Origin: Acanthochlamys bracteata | Lineage: Eukaryota > Streptophyta > Magnoliopsida > Pandanales > Velloziaceae | Direction: 5' to 3' | Length of the DNA: 64,000 bases | Assembly: GCA_019914995.1 (NCBI GenBank) | Contig: CM034141.1 | Location: 6,550,001 to 6,614,000, forward strand | Shown here: one piece after another, positions 17,571 to 29,900 of the stretch | How positions within the stretch are numbered: position 1 is the first letter of the stretch | Layout of the letters: the number at the start of each line of letters is the position of its first letter | Translations under genes and position numbers: made by a program | Notes under the pieces: model-generated | The model's database searches: none | What the model was told of the DNA's origin: nothing | What the model saw: only the letters and a program-made list of their open reading frames with translations

Positions 17571-18124
17571 CAAATTTAGAAGTTCCAAAAATTCTTTTAA
17601 AAAAAATTGAATTCTTTTATGTATTTTAATTTTTATTTTCTCACTAGATTTTATTTCCTTCAATTTTTAATTTTATATATTTTAGATTATTCTGATATGA
17701 TTTTTATCAAATTTTATTTTTACTGAAATTTATATTTTAAAATTTATTTTCTTACAATTTATTTTTAAATAATTAAAATACAGCCTAAAATAAACGACCA
17801 CCAGTTCTAGCGGATCAACCGAAAAGAGCGTAAACAAAAAATAACTAAATCCAAAGAAAACAAAATATTTTTTTTTTTTCTCCTCATTCTAATATATAAA
17901 GAAGTTCAACACAACATAACAAAGAAACTAAATAAAAAAATAAACAAAAAACAAAAGTCGAAAGTGCCAACCGACCTGATCCAAGTTACCCAACCTATTT
18001 ATTTCCCTGTTTCCATCTTTAATCATTTCTTTATTATATATAAAACATTAAAATAATTTATTTATTATTCTAACTATCAATTTAATAAATTATTTATTTA
18101 TTTATTTCTCTGCTCCTTGTTCTC

Positions 18125-18133
18125 TTTATATAT
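18125..18133 (+). promoter_or_regulatory. Candidate TATA box of the epimerase gene
   Basis: TTTATATAT lies about 145 bases before the chosen ATG and is followed by a CT-rich leader (CTTCACTTCTTTCCTCTCC), the usual arrangement of plant core promoters. The region upstream is generally AT-rich, so the match could be accidental. Confidence 0.45.
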
Positions 18134-18278
18134 CCTTCACTTCTTTCCTCTCCCTCTTCTCTGAGTGAGACACTCCAAAATAGAACTCCAGAAAAAACAA
18201 ACCCCAGAAACTTCACATGATTTTAGTCGCAGTAACAGAAGAAGGAGAAGAAGAAAGAAGAGAACTAGCTAGCAAGCA

Positions 18279-19694
18279 ATGGGGGACACAAGTAAAACAG
18301 CGAAGCTAGAAAGATACAACAGTTACCTTCTCCGGCGAGTAAACAGCGGAAAGCTTCTCGCCGCATCATCGAAGCTTCTTTTCCGTGCCACGCTCTTCGC
18401 CGCCACCGTGCTCGTCCTCTTCTTCACTCTCAGCTACCCTCTCCAGTTCCACATGAGCAACTCCGCCGCCGTCGGTGGACCTCACTCGACTCACCGGAGC
18501 CTGCTATCTTCCTCTCTTCTGTTCTCTTCTTCCGGGTCGTCGCAGTCTATGGCTTCCCACGGCGGTGTAGAATGGGAACGGTCTCTTCGCCGCGCTGCAG
18601 CTGCTCGTCGCGAAAACGGAATCTCCGTATTAGTCACCGGCGCCGCGGGATTCGTTGGAACGCATTGTTCTTTATCTCTGAGGAAGCGCGGCGATGGCGT
18701 TATCGGTCTAGACAACTTCAATTCGTACTATGATCCCTCCTTGAAGCGTTCAAGGCAAGCTCTCCTTGCCAAACACGGGATTCCGGTAATCGAAGCCGAT
18801 ATCAACGACGGTGTTCTGCTATCCAAGCTATTTGACGTGGCGCAATTTACTCATGTCCTTCACCTAGCTGCTCAAGCCGGCGTCCGGTACGCAATGAAGA
18901 ATCCAAGCTCTTACGTTGCTTCTAACATCGCCGGACTTGTTTCGCTCTTCGAAGCTGCAAAGTCTGCGGACCCGCAACCGGCTATCGTTTGGGCGAGCTC
19001 TTCTTCGGTCTACGGATTAAACACTTTATCGCCCTTCTCGGAATCTCACCGGACGGATAGACCCGCTTCGTTGTATGCGGCGACAAAGAAAGCAGGAGAA
19101 GCAATCGCGCATTCATATAACCATATCTACGGGCTTTCGCTCACCGGACTTAGGTTCTTCACCGTTTACGGACCGTGGGGACGGCCCGACATGGCTTACT
19201 TCTCTTTTACAAAAGATATACTCGCCGGAAAGCCGATTACTATCTACGAGCTCCAAGATAGTAAAGGGAATAAGATCGAAGTTGCTCGAGATTTCACGTA
19301 TATTGATGATATCGTGCGCGGCTGCCTTGGAGCGCTCGACACAGCGGAGAAGAGCACCGGCGGCGGAGGGAAGAAACGTGGACCTGCCCAACTGAGGGTT
19401 TATAACTTGGGCAATACGTCACCGGTGCCTGTAGGTAATCTTGTTTCCATACTCGAAGAATTGCTCGGCCGGCATGCGAAGAAAAAAATCGTTAAGCTGC
19501 CTGCTAACGGAGACGTGCCGTACACGCATGCCAATGTTTCGCTAGCCACCGGTGACTTCGGGTACAAGCCGACTACCGACCTCGCAACAGGTTTGCGGAA
19601 GTTTGTGAAATGGTATGTTAATTACTACGGAGTACAGATTCCAAAGAACGCCGGAAAGGGTCCGCGGCACGCCGGCGGAGTGAAGTCAGCTTGA
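18279..19694 (+). CDS. GAE: UDP-glucuronate 4-epimerase (GAE family)
   Basis: Converts UDP-glucuronate to UDP-galacturonate, the precursor of pectin, in the Golgi. The intact 471-residue single-exon frame matches the intronless structure of plant GAE genes. A basic cytosolic N-terminus precedes one membrane anchor at about residues 33-55 (type II topology), then a Ser/Ala-rich stem to about residue 112. The extended short-chain dehydrogenase domain follows: GAAGFVG at 121-127 (NAD-binding glycine motif), D145 in GLDNFNSYYD, the LAAQAGVRYA segment, SSSVYG around 241-246, and the catalytic pair Y266/K270 in YAATK. The GLRFFTVYGPWGRPDMA segment typical of UDP-sugar epimerases is also present. 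The coding sequence is much more GC-rich than its surroundings. The first ATG of the frame gives the expected short basic N-terminus. I cannot tell which GAE paralogue it is. Confidence 0.96.
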   Translation: MGDTSKTAKLERYNSYLLRRVNSGKLLAASSKLLFRATLFAATVLVLFFTLSYPLQFHMSNSAAVGGPHSTHRSLLSSSLLFSSSGSSQSMASHGGVEWERSLRRAAAARRENGISVLVTGAAGFVGTHCSLSLRKRGDGVIGLDNFNSYYDPSLKRSRQALLAKHGIPVIEADINDGVLLSKLFDVAQFTHVLHLAAQAGVRYAMKNPSSYVASNIAGLVSLFEAAKSADPQPAIVWASSSSVYGLNTLSPFSESHRTDRPASLYAATKKAGEAIAHSYNHIYGLSLTGLRFFTVYGPWGRPDMAYFSFTKDILAGKPITIYELQDSKGNKIEVARDFTYIDDIVRGCLGALDTAEKSTGGGGKKRGPAQLRVYNLGNTSPVPVGNLVSILEELLGRHAKKKIVKLPANGDVPYTHANVSLATGDFGYKPTTDLATGLRKFVKWYVNYYGVQIPKNAGKGPRHAGGVKSA

Positions 19695-20070
19695 CGAATC
19701 GGTAATGGCTACGTGTGCTTTGTGTATTCTTGGTAGACCCAGTTCTTTCTGTGATTTCTATATAAATAGTTGTCGATCGCCGAAAAAGTCTCCGGCGATA
19801 TAGCTGAATTGTTTGCTGTTTACGTTTCTTTAATTATTATTCATATAGGCGGGGTACATTGAAAATAACTACAGTAAGTGAAAATAATAACCGAGTAATG
19901 GGGGCTGAAATCGACAAGAAAATGACATCGAAGCCCTTTTCTGTAATTCCTTTATTGTTGTTATTATAGTTTCCTTTTGAAAAGAAAATTTTGTTGTCAT
20001 TTTGAGTGATTTAATCCCCAATTGTGAAAAAAATTAATTGGAATAATAGCTTGTGCTTAATTTTGGCTTA

Positions 20071-20492
20071 GGTGCGTTTGGCTAAACTTAAAAGTTTTAA
20101 TTTTTATGATCAAAATTATTTTTTTAATTTTAAAAAAAAATTAGCTAAAATTTTTTTTAAAAAATGAGGTATATGTTTGGAGAAATTTTTTTTTTTAGAA
20201 AAAATTGAATAAAATATTTGACAAAGACTAAAATATCGTTTATAATATATATATGTATGCATATATATGTATATATATACATATATATAATTATGTTAAT
20301 TTAATATAGTTAATAATGTTATTTTTTTTTAAATAGATAAAAAAATTTTGAAAAAATTACTCAAGGTAATTTTTATTTCTATGACTTATAAATTGAAAAA
20401 ATAATTTATAAATTATTTATCCAAACACTCTTATTTTACTATTTTTAAATTATTTTAACTTAAAAGTTGAAATAAGTCTATCCAAACGGCAC
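20071..20492. mobile_element. MITE with terminal inverted repeats around an AT microsatellite
   Basis: The left end GGTGCGTTTGGCTAAACTT is mirrored at the right, which read inversely is GTGCCGTTTGGATAGACTT. Subterminal TTAAAAGTT words are also inverted. The 422-bp element has an AT/GTAT microsatellite near its centre (about 20244-20290). The G-rich ends with TTA/TAA next to them resemble PIF/Harbinger (Tourist-like) MITEs, but the two flanking triplets are not an exact direct repeat. Confidence 0.6.
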
Positions 20493-21792
20493 TAATTTGT
20501 TCGAGAGAATTACATCTTCGGTTAATTATATTGTTCAATCTACTATATACCTTCTTGAATAGAACAGAAAATTATATAGTTAAAATATTAGTTAAGTTGA
20601 GGTGGTTCCTAAAAGCAGGTAAATTTTTCAATATTCATTTAGACAATTAATTGACTTTACTGTTAATTTATTGATCTGAATAATTCACCCAAGTGATCCC
20701 GAAAGAAAATTTGAGATTGTTTGGCGTGACTTTTTACTCTTTATTTCATTTTTTTTTCAAAATTTTGTTTCTCAAAAAGTGTTCTTTATATTTAAAATTA
20801 TTTAAAATTTAAAAATATAAATATACTTTATAAACTATCATATGTATAATATTCTTTGAATATAAAACAACTTTTTAAAAATTGAAGTAAAATTTTATTA
20901 AAAAATATCAAATTAAAAATTAAAGAAAAAAATTTATAAGTAATTTCAAACAGCACAAAATATTTACTTTCACAAATTTAATCTCACATACTTATCTTTT
21001 CTAACAACTTATTTCATAATCGATTTTACAAACTCGTTTTAAAAAACTTACTTTTAAAAATCATTTTATATTCAAATTTTACATAATTATTTTTTAAACA
21101 CTTAATTTCAATAAAAATAAACACGCCGAAAATGGAACTAAACCACCGTACTATTCTAACTCCCAAAGGAAAGAGAGATCAGCCATCTACAACGAAATAG
21201 AAATTCATGTGAATCAATTCCTTTCACTAAAGTTCATCATTAAAATTAAGTGCGATGGAAAACGAAGCTTTTCGTTGGATCTAGAGTGCCCACTAATATA
21301 TAATTACCTACTTGGCAGTGTGGAGGAGTTGGTGGAGTGTCAACACTGGGCTTCACAATTCAAAAGAGTTTGACTAATTAGCTCAGCTTAATTGATGATA
21401 TCCTTATTCCTTGTTCTTCTTGGGACTGTTGGTTTTGGCTTAATCAGCTTTAAAATTTCAAACTACAGTTGTGTTGAGTTTTGACCTAACTAAAGAATTT
21501 TACAACCCAAAATTTTTTTAAAAATTCTTTTGCATTACTGGTCCAACATAATGACATTATGCACCGCCATCTTAGTTTAGTTTTGCGACATGTCCGAATC
21601 TTAATGCTAACAATACCTTAAGCGGGCACATTTATTCTTCATTTTTTCCCTCTTATGCATGGCAGTATGGCACCTACCAATTTCACGGAGGACTTTTTTG
21701 CTATATTCTCAACAAAGCCCACCGAAATGTTCACTATTTCAAATTGTTTATATGGATTACCCTTTTTAGTGAATTTAGAACTTCAATCATAG

Positions 21793-21975
21793 GGCTCGTT
21801 TGGCGGTGCATTTCGAAATCATTTAATTTTAATTTTTTATTTCATATTTTTTATAATATTATATAAATTTTATTAAAAATCTTTAAAAATATAAAATAAA
21901 ATTTATTTTTTAAATACTTTCAACATATTTTTTATTCTAAAAAAATTTTATTTTATAAGTATTCTCAAACCTCCC
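21793..21975. repeat. Dispersed AT-rich repeat copy
   Basis: Runs from GGCTCGTTTGGCGG to TTCTCAAACCTCCC, so CGTTTGG-like and CAAAC-like words bracket the AT-rich body as in other copies. Confidence 0.5.
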
Positions 21976-22047
21976 ATAATCTAAAAACATCATGACCTGA
22001 TTATTGACCAAAATTTGATCCATTTTGACAACTAAAACATATATTTT

Positions 22048-22703
22048 TGTAAGATCGATTCCCCACACTAAAAAAAAATATTCAATCTCTTGAAAATTAG
22101 TATTTTACATTTATAAGCATATATTCATTCGAACACTCAATCAATATAGGACAATTAAGAAGCTTATCAAATCATGATCCATTTAGCACAACACAAAATG
22201 AATTGCTGGGGCCACATTTCGAAATTAACTAGCATATATTTTATTTAGACATCATCTTAAACTCCTATACTACTAATTCAGTCTAGATCTAACAAACTAA
22301 TCCGTATTTTATTCAAACCCACAAAGCTTTATATGTTACTAATTCGAACCTAACGAAATTTAGAGATCTAATAATATCTCCCACAGCAACACGCCGGGTG
22401 ACTCTATCTCACCGGATTTTGATACCAATTGTAAATCAGATCTCCACACTAAAAAAATTAAGAACTTTTTAGACCTACTTATAAGCACGTACCTATTCAA
22501 GCACCCAATCAATATAAATTACTAAAAAGCGTGGACTGTTAATCCCACTAAAATAAAATTAACTTAGACAAACCAAAGATAAATTACTAATCCATCTCTA
22601 AATTAACTAGTCCATTTTTTACTTAAATATCTACATATGCTACTAACCCTACCATGCATTACAAGATACTAGCCCCTACCTAACCAAAATTGGAGTTCCA
22701 ACA
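22048..22703 (-). mobile_element. TRIM: miniature LTR retrotransposon, copy A
   Basis: Read on the minus strand, a 5' LTR (22430-22703) begins TGTTGGAACTCC and ends TTTACA. Two bases later comes TGGTATCAAAATCCGG (22412-22427), which resembles the initiator-methionine tRNA primer-binding site. A short interior (about 50 bp) ends in a purine-rich GTGGGAGA, followed by a diverged 3' LTR (22048 to about 22370) ending CTTACA. The LTRs share blocks such as GTTAGGT, CTAGTTAATTT, GCTTATAA and TTAGTGTGG in order. Short LTRs, a Met-type primer site and no coding capacity are the hallmarks of TRIMs. The flanks AAAAA and AAAAT may be a worn 5-bp duplication. Confidence 0.75.
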
Positions 22704-23629
22704 TTTTTTTAGGTAAAGAAAGGTTGAGATACATGATTCAAAAATTGAAATGAGTCAAATGAATAATGCACAGATCATGATCCAAAATTTCTAAGTGCTA
22801 AAAAAATCACTAACAAATTAAAAATTAATACATAGAAATTATGAACAAACTAATAATATTCCGCATGTTATATCCTTTATGTGTAAAGGACGTTTGGCTA
22901 GCTTATCAACCGCTGTCATGACAAGCTTTTATTTCATAATTTCTAATATATTTTTATTATATTTTAAACAATTTATTAAATAAGTAAAACATAAAACTGT
23001 ATATTGTAAGTTCTTATTACTATTTATTTATTATCATTTTAGTAAAAACATAAAACTTATTTTCAAAAATATTTTTAAAATTATTTTTATTTAAAAAAAA
23101 TTATTTCATAAGCACTCTCAAATATCTCCAAATAATTTCTAAACACAACCTTAGGTGCACTGAATCTCATCCCATCCCTAAATAATGTATTATAATAAGA
23201 GAGAGTGGAAAGCCTATAATTTTCAGTAGAAGATATTCAGTATATAGCGTTCTACTCATACTGCTCTACAACGTGTACTCTTTTAAATTGAGAGTAAATT
23301 ATTAACAATAAATTGCTGAAAGCAAAATGACTGCAACTAATACTATTGAAGCTAAATTTAATTTTTGTGTTCCTCTGTAGAAACTAATAAACTAAAAATA
23401 ACTTTCATATTTTTAGTGTAACTAGAAATAAGCTAAAATAAATTTTATTAAAAAATGAGTTAATAAGAGTGAAAAGAATAAACTCTAACTTTCTGAAAGT
23501 TCCACCCCTGCTGAGATGGAATGTAGATTTTGATAGATAATGAAGGAGTCGATAAGTTATCAGAAAAGGGATAGCAAGACGTTTCTGTTTTTCTCCTCTA
23601 AAATTCAGTAGTACAGATGAGACACCTAG

Positions 23630-23885
23630 AGGGTGTTTGGAATTACTTTTTCCCAACACTCTTTTTTCAATTTTTTATTTTATATTTTTTTATACATATT
23701 TTATAAATATATAAAAAATTTATTTAAAAATTTAAAAATGTAAAAAAATTTTACGAAATAAAATTTTTTTATTACATATTTTTATTATTTTTTTAGAAGT
23801 AAAAAAATATAGCTCGTTTTTCAAAAAAAATAAAAATACCTTTTATTTTAGAAAAGCTCTATTTCATAAGCACTACCAAACAACC
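23630..23885. repeat. Dispersed AT-rich repeat, well-preserved copy
   Basis: Bounded by GGGTGTTTGGAATTAC and AAGCACTACCAAACAACCC, a partly inverted pair. It contains TTATTTAAAAATTTAAAAA and TTTTACGAAATAAAA in the same order as the copy at 12.4 kb. Confidence 0.6.
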
Positions 23886-24186
23886 CCCTAATGATGGAAA
23901 AAAAATAGGCAAGATTTTGATAGGGTAATTAAGGGCATGTTTACCTTAAAATAACTAACTTTTTTAAAAATGAATTTATAAATTAAAAATTAAATATATT
24001 TAACAAAAAACAAAATTTATATGTATTTTATTGAATTTTAGAATTAAAATTTTAAAATAAATTGTTGATACAAAAAATTTATTTTAATTTTTAATTTATT
24101 TATATTAGAAATAAATTAAAAAAAACAAATTTAGTGGATCTATACACAAGCCCTAATCTTGCAACACAAAAACACTACTTCATTTA

Positions 24187-24425
24187 AGAGAGCGTTTGAA
24201 AGTACTTATAAAATAAAATTTTTATAAAATAAAAATATTTTTATTTATTTTGAAAAATAATTATATATTTTTATCTAAAAAATAAAAATAAAAAATAAAA
24301 TTACTATATAAAATTTTTTAATATTTTTAAAACTCTTTATATATTTATAAAAATATATATTAAAAAATATAAAATTTAAAAAATTAAAAACAGTGTTCGA
24401 AGAACACTGAGCCAAACGAATCCTA
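24187..24425. repeat. Dispersed AT-rich repeat, inverted copy
   Basis: Begins GAGCGTTTGAAAGTACTTAT and ends ACTGAGCCAAACGAATCC, so the outermost GCGTTTG and CAAACG words are inverted. The body is the reverse complement of the family core. Confidence 0.6.
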
Positions 24426-26224
24426 ACTCCCACCGACACATACGTACTTCCCGTGGCCGAACACAGCAGCCTTCTCCGTCGCTTCGGTAAGATCCCAGCA
24501 AAAGGATCTGAGTAAAAATAAAAATCTATTATGCCACGAGAATTCATCCATTAATCATAAAGTTCCAACATTTGTTTAAGGAGTATTTTTTAACATCGGA
24601 AAATAATTTATTTCTAAAATATCACTTTGAAATCATTTATATAACAATTTATGTTTAAAAACACTTATGTTTTTGAAAAGTTGCTTCATATGAAAGAACA
24701 CAACTCTTAGGTTAATGCCCCTATACTGTATAGAGTTTTGAGACCATGTTACTTAAGAATAGTTCAGAGCAATCTCTAACAAGTAAGAAATTCTCACAGG
24801 CAGAATTCTATCTTCACATATAAATGCTCGATACTTCACTTGATTTGCCTATAATGATACAGTACGAGAAGGACTAATGTGAATAGCATATACGTTAAGA
24901 AGTACATTTCACAACGTTCTTAGAAGAAGCTGGTAAGTAATTTTAAGGCATATTTTAATTGGAAATAATTTCATATTTTTGTCCAAATTTTGATTCCTCC
25001 TATTGAATCAATTATCATTTCAAATTCTATTTCTACTTAGTTATCAAAATTTAATTTAAATTTTAATTTAAACGAGTGTTTTAATTAGCTCTGATCTCTA
25101 TTTTTATCAAACTATACTTTTCACCAAATTTTATCTTTACAAAATACGTTTTTATAAAACTTACTTATATGTAATTAAAACACCCTTATATTACTACTCG
25201 CTCTCTTTTGGAAATGAATTCATGCTTTCAGTAATGCACGAAAAGTGAAGCATTTGTTTATTTCCTCTTACCTCCTAATTAGATCATACCCGTACCCAAT
25301 CACGTGACGAAGTTGCCAACTCCCCCGCTTACGTACTATATGTCTGTTCCATTTGCAGTAGCAGCCAACTGTTTAGGGACTTCCTTGCATATCCAGAACA
25401 ACTGCAATTCTACGGCACAATGGCTACTGCATAGAGGGGATGATCGAATGGCTACTGCATTGCCACCAGACATGAAGTACTCTTCCCAGCTGTTCATCCG
25501 GAAAGTGCTTCACATGCCAGATAACCTCCACATATTGATTCACTTCATTCAATGAGCAGTTCACGGGATTTATTTTTTTGTTTTGGGAAGCACTTGCAAG
25601 TAAAACAACCTTTCAACTCTTCAACTCAAAAGATAAACTATATGATGTCCAGCCACAATTGCATACTGTGGCAGCAGCAGCTGCAGCACTAGCTCAAACG
25701 TGAACTCTACTTGTCACCAAGTACCACGTAAGCTGAAACCTTAGCTTCAACTTTTCGGATCAGAGTAGAAGCTCAGGACTATAAACCTACTGCAAGTATG
25801 GTGGGAAGGTCTACTTTATTTAATCCCAAATTTCTGCACAGCCATGTGGATTGTCTGCATCTTCCATTCTACACACCAATCCTAACCACCGTAATGAATT
25901 AAGGTAAGATAGCGATACGATGGTCTTTTCTTTTCAAATAAATCTTATCATGCTTATCACCAGTCGGCCATTCAATTCCTACAGATTTTTGCAACCACAA
26001 ATAAATAAGACCCGTTCCCTTATTTTGCGCATGACGGCCACACTCACAGTTTTCTATGTTCTTGTACATTTATTTAACATCATCTAATAGAACATCTTTT
26101 GAAAATAATACTTGCTTTCATACCCTCATAAATCTATGGCATATCAGCAGTGGGAATATTTAGCCACATGTATCAGCGACTTTTAATGGGCAAGGATCCA
26201 CAAACAAGCAGTAGAAACTTTTAG

Positions 26225-26425
26225 GCTGGGAGAGTTTTTATCTTCCAACTTTTCATTTCACATTTTTTAATAAAATTTTTAAAATATTTTATAAATTTTT
26301 TAAAAATAAAAGAAAATTTTACGTCATAAAATTTTTTATTTATTATTTTATTAGTTTTTTGAAGTAAAAAAAAAATAAGATTCATTTTTTAAAATCTTAA
26401 AATATTTCTCCCAAACATTTCCTTA
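26225..26425. repeat. Dispersed AT-rich repeat copy near cyclin C 3' end
   Basis: Contains TTTTACGTCATAAAATTTTT as in other family members and ends around TCTCCCAAACATTTCC. It lies about 500 bp beyond the cyclin C stop codon. Confidence 0.55.
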
Positions 26426-26920
26426 AGGATATAATTTCGGGCATCAATAGAGACGAAAGTGAAATATAACATGGATGTATACATATTAACGTCACTAGTT
26501 TTCTGGGACTTATCAAACATACCATAATAGAAAGAAAAGGCAGTGATGAGAGAATAATCATAGAAGTCACAAAGAGACTGAGAGAACTAATGTTATAAAT
26601 TGATTTCAATGTAGCAGAGAACTTGCCTGAGAGATGGTAGACATAAATTTGAGCACCTCTCTTCAAACCCGATTCTTCGTCTTTGATATGACTACCTTTA
26701 CAGAGCTGCGAAGTTGTCCAAGCCCCTAGCAAGTAACACATGCCAGTCACATGCATATCAGGAGCTGATTTCCAGTGATAACCCCAGAAACAATCAAGGA
26801 CATCAATGGCTCAGAAAGTAGAAACACTATTGAACTTTTGCTGGTCTCCAGAGTAGTGGTTTTTGTCAAATGCGATAAAACTATGCCAGATATGATCAAG
26901 CACATTCAGCAGTAGAGTTA

Positions 26921-29900
26921 TCAATGTTTGGTAGCAAGTTTGCCCAAAGCAGCATTTATCCTCTCCTCTGGAATGCCTTTCTGAGTATCATTTTTGTAGA
27001 AATCATAGAAGTCCAGTATGTCCATAGATATATTTTTAACCTATCAATCGCAACAAATGCAATTTGAATGACTGAATAACAATAACTAAATCAGATGACA
27101 GCACTTACAATATTCATGTCAACACGAAGCTCTTCGAACCAAGATGTGGTGTCCTTGTCGTTTAGCACACTTGCAATATATATACAAGCTAGTGCAATCA
27201 TGTATGGAGGATAAATAAGTATAAGATCCATCTTGTAGGTGTCGTTCACAAGACCCCTGCATCACTTTAATCTAGTAAGCCACCACTAACTTAAGTACCC
27301 ATAATAGACTGAGGTAATTCTCTGGAAATTCTTATTTATTTCCTTCCTTTTTACGGTCTTGAAATATCAAAAATTGGAGCTACCAAAAACAGGGGCAAAT
27401 GAGGTATAAAACAGAACTTTCGTAAGCTCTACATTTAAGTTCTGCAACTAGGGGCTATAAGCAAATTTCCCCACAAAAAAGTAACTTCATAAAGGTGGAA
27501 GGGAACACATCGACTTAAACAAAACTAAGCAAGAAAATATCATTCATAACCTACTACATAGTTTAGGAATACGATAAATACGAAGACCAAACCAACACTC
27601 TAGATCTTTGTATGAGACTTTATAAAGATCTGAAATTACAGGCATCAGGTTCATATTATAAAGAATACTCACCATGAAAAATGAGTCAGGTCATTCAAGC
27701 CTGCATCCTGCAACAACCTGTCAGAGAAAAATTCTTAGATGCATCATCTTCAAACAGCTTCAATATAAGAGGAATGGCACAATAGAGTGCCAGAAAGAAT
27801 GAAAATGAACCCTATTTGCTCTAGGCCATAGATTGAACAAGCTGGTACAACTGCCAAACAAGATTACAAGCACTAACCCCAAACTGAAGGTACAACCGAT
27901 TCCTAACACTAACCCCAAACTGAAGGTAGTCTTACACATATCTACATATCCAAGAGATAATGACAAATTTATTTTGGGTCCTCTTCTGCTTATTTATCTC
28001 CAGGTCCTGCGTGTAGAAGACTTCCTCTTTAGAATCTAGACAAAGTTATATCCAACTTTTGAGGTACTATGGTACGCACATATCATGGTAGCTTAAGTGG
28101 TATTTGTTTAAGGTAAGGACCTAAAACCAAACAATAGGTACTCAGGGACCTAGGATCAGTCAAGTGAACTTTTTCCAAAATTAAAACAAACAAACTCACC
28201 ATCCAAGATTTAAACAAGTGTCAAATAACAACAGCTTACTTGAAAATAGGAAGAAATAAAGGCAAAGATGAACGTTTTCAGAAATGCGGTCATAAGAAGA
28301 GTACACTTACTGCAGTAATGGACGGTAAGGATGGAAAACAACGAGATAGTAGTCAAGGGCTTCCAGAAGTTTCATCTCCATCTCAAGAATGTCCTTAATT
28401 TCAAATCGATACTTTTCATCATTGCCTGACATAGATTGCAAAAGTAAGCAATCACTGAATGTAAGATATGCATGAGTTGAGATATACGAAATGTTATGAA
28501 ATAAAATCCTGGTTAAACTTACATGCTTTCTTGATGTAAAATACAAGGAGTCTAGCTTGCACTGTGCACTCCTCTGCCTTTGAAGCTAGATACAAGCAAG
28601 TTGGAGCAACCAAACGAGGATCATATTCACTCATGCTTTTTCTGCAAATAAAATAAGATATAACAATCTTATTGGGCATCTTTCGAAACTCAGACATGAA
28701 TAACCAATTCCTCAGGAAGTGCATTCACCAATCCACAAATATAGGAATAGTAAACCAACAGCATTGGTCTCAAACTATTATTAATTCTATCAGCTTTGTG
28801 GAACAACTTGTTAGTGCTCATTAGGAAAAACCTGCAAATTTCACATCAGAAAAAAATCTTATTTTTATCGCAAGGATTCTATGGTCAAGAATAAGCAAAA
28901 CAAATTTGTTCTTCTTTTCCTAGTTCATATCCTATACAAACAGACTGTTCAATGAACTAAAGATATACAGTAGCCCCAAATGTGCTATGAAAAAAACACT
29001 TACAACCATCAAAGTAAAAGAAAAGCAACACAAGCCTTATCCCAAAACATTGGAGAAGCAATTGAATAAAATAAGTTATAAAATAAAAGAACTTCCCTAA
29101 AAATTCAACTGTACCTTGTGTATACACGCCTGAAATAAGCAACTGCAGTAGCAATGACCCTGAGACATTAAGCAAGACCTAATCATATAACAATTCATTC
29201 AGAAGGAACATATATAAAAAGACATATATAAAACTAACCTTACACTAATAAAGAAAGCGTGTTTGCGGAAAAAAATATTTTTAATAAGACAATGATATAT
29301 CAAGCAAATGCTTTAGCCCAGACTCTACCTGCAATATTAATAAGAAGGATGCAATTTCATGACCACAAATGTTGTTAATACAAGAGGTCATATTAAGAAT
29401 AGTAGTATACTCTTGTGCTAAAAGCTCCAATCCTGTTCGAGTTGGCAAAAGCCAGACCACAAATCACCACCACAGAGGCACAAAAAGAGATCCTACAGTT
29501 CCTTTAGCCAAGTGAATATTGAAGAGCAGTATGAAGTGTATGGGATTCAAAAAGCATTCCACAAACAACAGCACGCACTTTGCAGAGAGAAGAGATAGGA
29601 CTATATATACAAGCATTAAAAACAGAGGGTACACCATTCTGTGATTTATGGCTCAAAATTCAACAAAAAGTTACAACAAGAAATTGCTGAAAGTTCTTAA
29701 GAGATGAGGTGCTTTTGTTATAAAACATATGCAATACGAGGGGGAAGAAACTAAAACACTCTAAGAGCCTGAATGAGTCAGGAAATTTAAACCAAAACTT
29801 TGGTCAGTAGGAAATGGAATTTTGCTCAACGATAATAGATGCAATTACAATGTTGTTGTTATCGACTACTTTTCTAGCTCCTGTTCATTATAAAAGCTCC

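Larger units (their letters stand above)
9312..18278. other. Long AT-rich gene desert with transposon remnants
   Basis: About 9 kb without a supported gene. It begins with the AACT promoter and leader and ends with the 5' leader of the epimerase gene. Between them lie a hAT-type element (15889-16651) and several AT-rich dispersed repeats (about 10115-10285, 12400-12605, 14745-14880, 15040-15230, 17360-17570). Weaker AT-rich stretches around 10.3-10.5, 10.8-11.0, 11.4-11.65, 11.9-12.0 and 13.2-13.4 kb probably belong to the same family. Confidence 0.6.
19695..26920. other. AT-rich intergenic region with several mobile elements
   Basis: Lies between two genes that converge on it: the epimerase (plus) and cyclin C (minus). 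It carries an inverted-repeat MITE (20071-20492), a TRIM (22048-22703) and AT-rich dispersed repeats at about 21793, 23630, 24187 and 26225. The segment 24.5-26.2 kb is less AT-rich and unique-looking, but neither strand shows a protein I recognise or a consistent exon chain. Confidence 0.6.

Noticed and set aside
18491-18721. Antisense open frames within the epimerase gene
   Set aside because: They mirror a GC-rich, strongly coding sense frame with intact epimerase motifs and have no recognisable similarity or start context.
20240-20295. CRISPR-like spacing in the AT/GTAT repeat
   Set aside because: It is a simple microsatellite inside a MITE, with no unique spacers; CRISPR arrays are not expected in a plant nuclear genome.
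22412-22427. Possible tRNA fragment at TGGTATCAAAATCCGG (minus strand)
   Set aside because: Only a primer-site-length match; no cloverleaf arms surround it, and its position right after an LTR-like repeat explains it. No tRNA or rRNA gene was recognised anywhere in the window.
25304-25555. An 83-codon plus-strand frame in the 24.5-26.2 kb segment
   Set aside because: No recognisable domain, no flanking exons with compatible phase, and length expected by chance in this less AT-rich stretch.
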